Below, piece after piece: positions 1 through 5,636 of a stretch of DNA of 5,636 nucleotides. Each line of letters opens with the position of its first letter. Position 1 is the first letter of the stretch. Location of the stretch: assembly GCA_945486445.1 (NCBI GenBank), contig CALYTD010000089.1:1-5636 (forward strand), in the 5' to 3' direction. This stretch comes from an uncultured Prevotellaceae bacterium (GTDB lineage: Bacteria; Bacteroidota; Bacteroidia; Bacteroidales; Bacteroidaceae). The position numbers were made by a program, and so were the translations under genes. The notes under the pieces are model-generated. The model made no database searches and had not been told where the DNA came from. It saw only the letters and a list, made by a program, of their open reading frames with translations.

Positions 1-1401
1 CCTGTCGTCAATGTCAACAATATGCTGCAGTTTCTCAAGGAACCATTTGTCTATCCTCGTCATCTCATGAATCTCATCCACATTGTATATCTTACGCTTC
101 AGAGCCTTTGCAATGACAAATATGCGTTTGTCCGTCGGGGCTTTCAGAGCCGCCTCGATGTCGTTTATCTCCAATTCCTTGTTCTCAACGAAGCCGTGCA
201 TACCCTGACCAATCATGCGGAGGCCCTTCTGTATGGCCTCCTCAAAGTTACGGCCGATAGCCATCACCTCGCCGACAGACTTCATTGACGAGCCGAGTTC
301 CTTGTCAACGCCACGGAACTTGGAGAGGTCCCAGCGCGGAATCTTGCAGACCACATAGTCAAGAGCCGGCTCAAAGAAGGCGGACGTTGTCCTTGTAACA
401 GAGTTTTTAAGTTCAAACAGACCGTAACCCATGCCAAGTTTCGCTGCAACGAAGGCAAGAGGATAGCCCGTAGCCTTTGATGCCAGAGCTGAAGAACGTG
501 ACAGTCGGGCATTAACCTCTATGACACGATAGTCCTCAGACGTTGGGTCGAAGGCGTACTGCACGTTACACTCACCCACGATGCCGATGTGACGGATTAT
601 CTTTATGGCAAGGGCGCGGAGCTTATGGTACTCAGAGTTTGTCAGTGTCTGTGACGGAGCTATGACTATTGACTCACCGGTGTGTATGCCGAGAGGGTCA
701 AAGTTCTCCATGTTACATACGGTGATACAGTTGTCATAACGGTCACGCACCACCTCATACTCTATCTCCTTCCAGCCCTTCAATGACTTTTCAACAAGCA
801 CCTGGGGAGAGAAAGAGAACGCCTTTTCGGCCAGTTGGTTCAGTTCTTCCTCGTTATCACAGAATCCGGAGCCAAGACCGCCGAGGGCATAAGCCGCACG
901 TATTATGACAGGATAACCGAGTTCAGACGCTGCTTTACGCGCCTCATCAATATTCTCACAAGCATGTGACTTGATGGTCTTAACGTCTATCTCGTCCAGT
1001 TTCTTGACAAACAGTTCACGGTCTTCCGTATCCATGATAGCCTGAACAGGCGTACCAAGCACACGGACATTATATTTCTCAAGTATACCAGCCTGATATA
1101 ACTCCACGCCGCAGTTGAGGGCGGTCTGGCCTCCGAACGCAAGGAGTATGCCGTCAGGCTTCTCTTCCTGTATCACACGCTCCACGAAATATGGCTGTAC
1201 GGGCAAGAAATAAATCTTATCAGCCACACCCTCCGAAGTCTGAACAGTGGCAATGTTCGGGTTTATCAGCACAGTCTCAACGCCTTCCTCACGTAATGCC
1301 TTTAAGGCTTGTGAGCCTGAGTAGTCAAATTCGCCGGCCTCACCGATTTTCAGAGCACCGGAACCCAGAAGAAGTACTTTCTTTATGCTATCGTCTTTCA
1401 T
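1..1401 (-). CDS. carB: Carbamoyl-phosphate synthase large subunit, N-terminal part (partial, 3' end beyond left edge)
   Basis: CarB makes carbamoyl phosphate from bicarbonate, two ATP and the ammonia released by CarA; the product feeds pyrimidine and arginine synthesis in the cytoplasm. The frame is open from ATG at 1401 to base 1, giving 467 codons of a protein usually near 1,070 residues. Visible are the pre-ATP-grasp segment (about 1-125; [20 protein letters not shown] at 11-30, GGQTALNC at 90-97), the first ATP-grasp domain (about 126-400; [13 protein letters not shown] at 168-180, [20 protein letters not shown] at 295-314, [14 protein letters not shown] at 371-384) and the beginning of the oligomerisation domain (from about 420). 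The second ATP-grasp half and the allosteric domain are off-window. The ATG starts exactly where family members begin, just before the [10 protein letters not shown] strand, and lies 32 bp after carA, so the two are almost certainly co-transcribed. No Shine-Dalgarno motif is evident; the leader is A-rich. The sequence resembles the eukaryotic CPS1/CAD type more than E. coli CarB (from memory). Family assignment is very secure. Confidence 0.97.
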   Translation of the reverse strand, partial: MKDDSIKKVLLLGSGALKIGEAGEFDYSGSQALKALREEGVETVLINPNIATVQTSEGVADKIYFLPVQPYFVERVIQEEKPDGILLAFGGQTALNCGVELYQAGILEKYNVRVLGTPVQAIMDTEDRELFVKKLDEIDVKTIKSHACENIDEARKAASELGYPVIIRAAYALGGLGSGFCDNEEELNQLAEKAFSFSPQVLVEKSLKGWKEIEYEVVRDRYDNCITVCNMENFDPLGIHTGESIVIAPSQTLTNSEYHKLRALAIKIIRHIGIVGECNVQYAFDPTSEDYRVIEVNARLSRSSALASKATGYPLAFVAAKLGMGYGLFELKNSVTRTTSAFFEPALDYVVCKIPRWDLSKFRGVDKELGSSMKSVGEVMAIGRNFEEAIQKGLRMIGQGMHGFVENKELEINDIEAALKAPTDKRIFVIAKALKRKIYNVDEIHEMTRIDKWFLEKLQHIVDIDDR

Positions 1402-1433
1402 TATCGTTTGAATCTTTTACCTTATATATATTA

Positions 1434-2507
1434 TTATAGAGTGGCCACGAACTTATCGAACATAAATTCTGTATCGACCGGTCCGGAGCACGCCTCCGGG
1501 TGGAACTGGCTTGAGAACCAAGGTTTGGACTTATGGCGTATGCCCTCGTTAGAGCCGTCATTCATGTTCACGAACAACTCTTCCCATTCTTCGCCAAGCG
1601 TTGTGGCATCCACGGCATAGCCATGATTCTGCGACGTAACAAAGCATTTCTCCGTACCAACCATACGCACTGGCTGGTTGTGAGAGCGGTGTCCGTACTT
1701 CAACTTGTATATCTTCGCACCAGCAGCCTTTGCCAGTAACTGGTTGCCCATGCAGATACCGCAGATGGGCTTATCGCTGATTGCCATCTGTTTCCTTATG
1801 ATATTCACAGCTTCCTCACACATATCAGGGTCGCCAGGACCGTTAGCAAGGAACAATCCGTCAAACACCATGTCGGTATAGTCATAGTTCCAGGGCACGC
1901 GTATTACCTCGCAGCCACGGTTTATAAGGCAACGTATGATGTTAGCCTTAACACCACAGTCCACAAGCACTACCTTCTTAGGTGCTCCCTCGTTATATGT
2001 CAGAATCTTCTTTGTTGACACCTTATCAACGAAATTCACCCCTTCGTAATCTGCCTCAGGCACATTGTCCGGCTCATCATCAAAGAGTATCTTGCCCATC
2101 ATAACACCATGCTCGCGCAACACCTTTGTGAGTTCACGCGTGTCAATGCCCGTTATGCCCGGCACTTGCTCTCGTCTCAACCACTCTGCAAGGCTTTCCT
2201 TAGCATTCCAGTGACTGTATTCCGTGCTATAGTCAGCCACTATTATCGCGGAAGCGTATATTTTGTCGCTCTCCATGAATGTAGGCAGACCGTTATCTTC
2301 TATTGAGAATGGTGGCACGCCGTAGTTTCCGACAAGCGGATAGGTGAGAACCATCAACTGTCCAGCGTATGATGGGTCAGTAAGGCTCTCTGGATAGCCC
2401 ATCATGGCAGTGTTGAACACAACCTCACCCGCTACTGGTTTGTCGTATCCGAATGACTTTCCGTGGAACGTTGTTCCGTCCTGTAATACTAATGTTACCT
2501 GTTTCAT
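1434..2507 (-). CDS. carA: Carbamoyl-phosphate synthase small subunit (glutaminase)
   Basis: CarA hydrolyses glutamine and channels the ammonia to CarB, the next gene. It is complete at 357 residues, slightly shorter than E. coli CarA (about 382). The N-terminal small-subunit domain (1 to about 150) carries the usual FNTAMMGYPESLTDPSYAGQ block at 31-50. The C-terminal class I glutamine amidotransferase domain begins near residue 176 (KKVVLVDCGVKANI). It holds ANGPGDP at 221-227, the nucleophile elbow GICMGNQ at 250-256 with Cys252, and SSQFHPEA at 332-339 with His336 and Glu338, so the Cys-His-Glu triad is intact. The TSQNHGYAVD block (291-300), typical of CarA, is also present. ATG at 2507 is chosen because MKQVTLVLQDGTTF begins at the normal family N-terminus. 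The gene sits 126 bp after the PurF-like gene and 32 bp before carB. Nothing is truncated or missing. Confidence 0.97.
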   Translation of the reverse strand: MKQVTLVLQDGTTFHGKSFGYDKPVAGEVVFNTAMMGYPESLTDPSYAGQLMVLTYPLVGNYGVPPFSIEDNGLPTFMESDKIYASAIIVADYSTEYSHWNAKESLAEWLRREQVPGITGIDTRELTKVLREHGVMMGKILFDDEPDNVPEADYEGVNFVDKVSTKKILTYNEGAPKKVVLVDCGVKANIIRCLINRGCEVIRVPWNYDYTDMVFDGLFLANGPGDPDMCEEAVNIIRKQMAISDKPICGICMGNQLLAKAAGAKIYKLKYGHRSHNQPVRMVGTEKCFVTSQNHGYAVDATTLGEEWEELFVNMNDGSNEGIRHKSKPWFSSQFHPEACSGPVDTEFMFDKFVATL

Positions 2508-2633
2508 CTTATCTTACCAGACTTTTTTACACCATGAGAAGCGTGTTGTAGGCTGGAATTTATTTTATGTTTATGTTATCTTCTAATGTTTATTGTACTG
2601 TGTATCGTTACTGTTTCCGCAGCCGTTTGTGGT
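2508..2633 (-). other. 126-bp AT-rich spacer upstream of carA
   Basis: This is the longest non-coding stretch in the window. On the coding strand the middle (about 2556-2605) is rich in A with little G, and a six-A run lies at 2523-2528. I find no TTTG on the coding strand, so no Bacteroidota-type -7 element (TAnnTTTG), and no strong hairpin followed by a T-run. The length could allow a diverged internal promoter or regulatory leader for carAB, but nothing in the bases proves one. A two-codon ATG-GTG-TAA at 2535-2527 is noted without a claim of function. Confidence 0.4.
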
Positions 2634-4544
2634 TTATTGCCATACCATATTAGTCTGCGAGAGCTGACTGGCGTACTTCTCGTAATAGTTAACGAATGCC
2701 TGCAAGCACAGTTTTGTGCCTCCTGGAGTGGGATAGTTACCAGTAAAGTACCAGTCACCTTTATGGTTTGGTATCGCCTTGTGCAGTCCTTCGATGCTTT
2801 GGAATACGAGTTCTACAGGTGTAGTCATACCTTCTGGGTGGAGCATCTCCACTATTTTATGGTTTATCTCATCCACGGTGAAGGGGTCATAAATCCTTCT
2901 TACCATGTTCTGCATATCCTCCTTGGGCTTTTGGAGTTCCTTTTTACATTCGTCATAAACGCTCCTTATCAGTTCTTCCATGCCCCGATCTTTCAGTAAT
3001 TGTATAGCGGCCCGGAACACACAGAATTCTTCCAGCCTTGCCATGTCTATGCCATAGTAGTCGGGATAGCGTATCTGTGGCGCGCTGCTTACTATCACTA
3101 TCTTCCGTGGTTTCAGCCTGTCGAGTATCTTCAAGATGCTCTCCTTGAGTGTAGTGCCTCTTACTATGGAGTCGTCTATGACCACAAGGTTATCCACTCT
3201 TTCCTCTACTGAGCCGTATGTTACGTCATATACGTGTGAGGCAAGGTCGTTGCGGGTGCTTCCTTCGCTGATGAACGTTCTTAGTTTTATGTCTTTCCAC
3301 GCTATTTTCTCTGACCTTACATACTCTGCCAGCAATGTTATCAGCTCCTCTTTTGTCGGCTGATGTCCCAACGTCAGCAACTGTTCCACCTTCTGCTGGT
3401 TGATGTAATGCTTGAAGCCTGTCAACATTCCATAGTACGCTACCTCCGCAGTGTTGGGTATATAAGAGAACACTGTGTGCTTATGGTCATAGTCCACAGC
3501 CTTCAATATGGGCTCTGTGAGTTGTTCTCCAAGTTTCTTGCGTTCCTTATATATATCCGTATCGGAGCCGCGACTGAAGTAGATTCTCTCGAAAGAGCAT
3601 TTATAGTCTCCTTTCTGCTCTATGATTTGCTTTCGTCTTACCTTGCCGGCACGGTTTACAAGTATCGCTTCTCCTGGCATAAGTTCTATGATGTCGCTTA
3701 CTTGCAGGTCGAATGTTGTCTGTAAAACAGGCCTTTCGCTTGCCAGTGCCATTACCTCATCATCGAGATGGAAGTATGCGGGTCGTATGCCCCAGGGGTC
3801 TCTCATGGCGAACATCTCGCCGCTTCCGGTGATTCCGCACACCACATATCCTCCGTCAAAGTACTGCATGGTGGTAGATAGGACGTTTGACATATCGACG
3901 TTGTCATCAATGAATTGTGTCACGTCATAGTCTTCCAGTCCTTGTTTTTTTGCCAGTCCGTAGTTTCTTTCTACCTCTCTGTCAAGTCGGTGTCCCATTA
4001 ATTCCAGCATGATATATGAATCGCTGTATATCCTTGGGTACTGCCCTTGCTGTGTCAGCCGTTCAAATATCTCGTCGATATTCGTCATGTTGAAGTTTCC
4101 GCACAAGCAAAGGTTCTTTGCTTTCCAGTTGTTTCGTCTGAGGAATGGGTGCACGTATGATATTCCGCTCTTCCCCGTCGTGCTGTACCTAAGGTGTCCC
4201 ATGTACAGTTCTCCCGCAAAAGCGAGGTTCTCCCTTGCGTAGTTTGCATCTGCAAACTGTTCCTTCGACAGTCCCCGGAACTTGCCATGCACCGTGGAAA
4301 ATATTTCCTTTATGGCATTTGCTCCTTCTGCTCTCTCACGGAACATATACTCATTACCGGGTCTCACATCCAGTTTCACGGCAGCCAGGCCGGCTCCTTC
4401 CTGTCCGCGGTTGTGCTGTTTTTCCATCATCAGGTACAGTTTGTTGATGCCATACATCCACGTTCCGTATTTTTCCTGATAGTATTCCAGCGGCCTCAGC
4501 AGGCGTATCATTGCTACGCCACATTCGTGCTTTAGAGGTTCCAT
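2634..4544 (-). CDS. PurF-type amidophosphoribosyltransferase, long form (636 aa)
   Basis: This is a class II (N-terminal-nucleophile) glutamine amidotransferase fused to a PRPP-binding phosphoribosyltransferase domain, the PurF architecture that makes 5-phosphoribosylamine from PRPP and glutamine. Cys8 in HECGVAM matches the catalytic cysteine exposed after removal of a short propeptide (MEPLKHE), which fixes the ATG at 4544 because the next in-frame Met (12) lies past it. Other family motifs are RGQEGAG 46-52, GHLRYSTTGKSG 116-127, SDS 174-176, RDPWGIRP 248-255, IPNTAEVAYYGM 362-373 and RTFISEG 422-428. The PRPP loop VVIDDSIVRGTT is at 454-465, followed by SSAPQIRYPDYYGIDM at 486-501 and YFTGNYPT at 599-606. 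Ordinary PurF has roughly 470-505 residues; the surplus lies in internal insertions (about 17-40, 60-110, 374-422, 508-553). Position 148 is Cys where PurF normally has the oxyanion-hole Asn. The CxxC iron-sulphur ligand pair of Bacillus PurF, expected just before YFTGNYPT, is absent. It could be the sole PurF or a paralogue with another role; the sequence cannot decide, so no symbol is given. Confidence 0.9.
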   Translation of the reverse strand: MEPLKHECGVAMIRLLRPLEYYQEKYGTWMYGINKLYLMMEKQHNRGQEGAGLAAVKLDVRPGNEYMFRERAEGANAIKEIFSTVHGKFRGLSKEQFADANYARENLAFAGELYMGHLRYSTTGKSGISYVHPFLRRNNWKAKNLCLCGNFNMTNIDEIFERLTQQGQYPRIYSDSYIMLELMGHRLDREVERNYGLAKKQGLEDYDVTQFIDDNVDMSNVLSTTMQYFDGGYVVCGITGSGEMFAMRDPWGIRPAYFHLDDEVMALASERPVLQTTFDLQVSDIIELMPGEAILVNRAGKVRRKQIIEQKGDYKCSFERIYFSRGSDTDIYKERKKLGEQLTEPILKAVDYDHKHTVFSYIPNTAEVAYYGMLTGFKHYINQQKVEQLLTLGHQPTKEELITLLAEYVRSEKIAWKDIKLRTFISEGSTRNDLASHVYDVTYGSVEERVDNLVVIDDSIVRGTTLKESILKILDRLKPRKIVIVSSAPQIRYPDYYGIDMARLEEFCVFRAAIQLLKDRGMEELIRSVYDECKKELQKPKEDMQNMVRRIYDPFTVDEINHKIVEMLHPEGMTTPVELVFQSIEGLHKAIPNHKGDWYFTGNYPTPGGTKLCLQAFVNYYEKYASQLSQTNMVWQ

Positions 4545-4583
4545 ATTTGTTTTATGCTGTTGTTGTGTTGTTGTTGTGTTTGC
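4545..4583 (-). other. glmS / purF-like spacer with an A/C-only leader tract
   Basis: The 39 bp between the glmS stop and the next ATG contain a 25-base run (4558-4582) built only of A and C on the coding strand, with repeated CAA/ACA units, followed by an A/T-rich end (aacaaat) right before the ATG. There is no Shine-Dalgarno motif, no inverted repeat and no T-run, so it is not a terminator. A leader free of G and T cannot fold on itself. It most plausibly leaves the downstream start unstructured, in keeping with SD-independent initiation common in Bacteroidota; that role is inference. Confidence 0.5.
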
Positions 4584-5636
4584 TTATTCTACTGTTACAG
4601 ACTTTGCGAGGTTTCTTGGCTGGTCCACATTCAGTCCTTTTGCTACTGCCACGTGGTATGACAGCAGTTGTAACGGTATGACGCTGAGTAGCGGGTCGAG
4701 GCAGTCGAGTGTCTCTGGCAGTTCTATTACTTCCTTAACCATGCCTTTCACCTGTTCGTCTCCTTCTGTCACTATGGCGATGATGCTACCGTGGCGTGAG
4801 ATTACCTCCTGCATATTGGATACTATTTTCTGGTAAAGCGTATGGTGGGTGGCAATGAACACCACGGGCATCTCGGCATCTACCAGTGCTATTGGGCCGT
4901 GTTTCATTTCTGCTGCGGGGTATCCTTCTGCGTGTATGTAACTTATTTCTTTCAGTTTCAAAGCCCCCTCAAGTGCCACAGGGTAGTTCCACCCTCGGCC
5001 GAGATACAGGAAGTTATGGGCGTATGTGTATGTCTGTGCTATTTTCTCTATCTTGTCGTTCTGCTCAAGAATCTTCTTTATCTTGTCAGGTATCAGCATA
5101 AGTTCCTTGATGGTGGCCTCATACTCTTCCTGTTCTACTGTTCCTTTTGCCATGCCGAGTGCCAGTGCCAGTAGCGTCAGCACCGTTACCTGTCCTGTAA
5201 AGGCCTTTGTTGATGCCACACCTATCTCTGGTCCTACGTGTATGTATGTTCCTGTGTCTGACTCTCGCGCTATTGATGAGCCTACTCCGTTCACTATTCC
5301 GAAGATTAGCGCGCCGCGTTCCTTTGCCAGTTGTATCGCCGCAAGTGTGTCCGCCGTCTCTCCTGACTGTGATATTGCCATCACCACATCGTCGTTTCCT
5401 ATCACCGGGTCGGAATAACGGAACTCACTGGCGTATGCCACCTCCACCGGTATGCGACAGAAATGCTCTATAAGTTGTTTGCCTATCAAGCCGGCGTGCC
5501 ATGACGTGCCGCATGACACGATGACGATACGCTTGGCCTGCAACAGTTGACGGCGGTTGTTGGTTACGGCAGAGAGTATCACCTGCGGCTCATGTGAGTA
5601 CGGCGACTCCACTATCCTGCCTCTCATGCAGTCTTT
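4584..5636 (-). CDS. glmS: Glutamine--fructose-6-phosphate aminotransferase (isomerizing), C-terminal part (partial, 5' end beyond right edge)
   Basis: GlmS converts fructose-6-phosphate and glutamine to glucosamine-6-phosphate, the entry to peptidoglycan and LPS amino sugars. The 350 residues present cover the linker (KDCMRGRI at 1-8) and both SIS sugar-isomerase domains. Visible are SCGTSWHAG at 41-49 (sugar-site Cys42), ISQSGETADT at 88-97, EIGVASTKAFTGQ at 137-149, LGRGWNYPVALEGALKLKEI at 212-231 (Glu230), HAEGYPAAEMKHGP at 235-248 (His246) and the hallmark C-terminus PRNLAKSVTVE (Lys345, Glu350). Spacings between these residues equal those between Cys300, Glu488, His504 and Lys603 of E. 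coli GlmS (remembered numbering), so this half has no net indel and about 258 residues, including the Cys-dependent glutaminase domain, should lie off-window. The internal Met at 5627 is not the start, because the frame continues to the window edge as KDC before it. It stops 39 bp before the PurF-like gene on the same strand, so an operon is likely. Confidence 0.97.
   Translation of the reverse strand, partial: KDCMRGRIVESPYSHEPQVILSAVTNNRRQLLQAKRIVIVSCGTSWHAGLIGKQLIEHFCRIPVEVAYASEFRYSDPVIGNDDVVMAISQSGETADTLAAIQLAKERGALIFGIVNGVGSSIARESDTGTYIHVGPEIGVASTKAFTGQVTVLTLLALALGMAKGTVEQEEYEATIKELMLIPDKIKKILEQNDKIEKIAQTYTYAHNFLYLGRGWNYPVALEGALKLKEISYIHAEGYPAAEMKHGPIALVDAEMPVVFIATHHTLYQKIVSNMQEVISRHGSIIAIVTEGDEQVKGMVKEVIELPETLDCLDPLLSVIPLQLLSYHVAVAKGLNVDQPRNLAKSVTVE

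Noticed and set aside
282..512. 76-codon minus-strand open frame
   Set aside because: It is a different frame inside carB, whose own frame is uninterrupted and matches the family at every motif.
1422..1437. TA-repeat in the carA-carB gap, considered as promoter or repeat element
   Set aside because: The run is short, overlaps the carA stop, and no matching upstream promoter element is present; it is ordinary AT-rich spacer.
2527..2535. Two-codon ATG-GTG-TAA upstream of carA, considered as a regulatory micro-ORF
   Set aside because: Such a short match is expected by chance in AT-rich DNA and no conservation can be assessed.
2617..2632. Small inverted repeat ccgca...tgtgg after the PurF-like stop, considered as terminator
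   Set aside because: The stem is only five pairs, with a mismatch when read on the transcribed strand, and no T-run follows.
2586..2999. 137-codon plus-strand open frame
   Set aside because: It lies antisense to the end of the clearly real PurF-like gene, has no family motif, and its composition mirrors the codon bias of the opposite strand.
3363..3725. 120-codon plus-strand open frame with hydrophobic stretches resembling membrane segments
   Set aside because: Antisense to the PurF-like gene, where the conserved protein motifs are on the minus strand; the hydrophobicity is a by-product of complementing charged codons.
5026..5418. 130-codon plus-strand open frame rich in Ser, Thr and Cys
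   Set aside because: Its Ser/Thr-rich protein is the expected shadow of the GlmS SIS domains on the other strand; no motif supports it.
5625..5627. ATG considered as the start of a short stand-alone sugar isomerase
   Set aside because: The frame continues upstream to the window edge with KDC, the normal GlmS linker, so the gene is cut by the edge rather than starting here.

Overview
The window is a compact, one-directional stretch of bacterial chromosome. All four genes lie on the minus strand, so transcription runs from high to low coordinates: glmS (3' part) > a long PurF-family amidotransferase > carA > carB (5' part). Protein character points to Bacteroidales (Bacteroides/Prevotella group): the CarB sequence type, the unusual 636-residue PurF-type protein between glmS and carA, and A-rich gene leaders without Shine-Dalgarno motifs are all what I know from that group. 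As I remember it, the order glmS / amidophosphoribosyltransferase / carA / carB also occurs in Bacteroides genomes. Genus cannot be fixed from this sequence alone.

Layout: 4584-5636 is the isomerase (sugar-binding) part of glucosamine-6-phosphate synthase, with its N-terminal glutaminase domain beyond the right edge. 4545-4583 is a 39-bp spacer made mostly of A and C on the coding strand. 2634-4544 is the complete PurF-like protein. 2508-2633 is a 126-bp AT-rich spacer, the longest gap in the window. 1434-2507 is complete carA. 1402-1433 is a 32-bp spacer. 1-1401 is the first 467 codons of carB, cut by the left edge. No RNA gene, mobile element, CRISPR array or convincing terminator is visible, and no gene-free stretch exceeds 126 bp.

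Functional logic: every gene uses glutamine as nitrogen donor or receives the ammonia. GlmS makes glucosamine-6-phosphate for cell wall and LPS. The PurF-like protein has the signatures of an enzyme that aminates PRPP. CarA releases ammonia that CarB builds into carbamoyl phosphate for pyrimidines and arginine. Two unrelated glutaminase folds are present: N-terminal-cysteine (class II) in GlmS and PurF-like, and Cys-His-Glu triad (class I) in CarA. The cluster therefore looks organised around glutamine nitrogen rather than around one pathway.

This is mainly core metabolism and I see no wholly new system. The points most worth a second look are the enlarged PurF-family protein (distributed insertions and a Cys where the oxyanion-hole Asn is expected), the eukaryote-like character of CarB, and a sharp codon-usage change between the PurF-like gene and carB.
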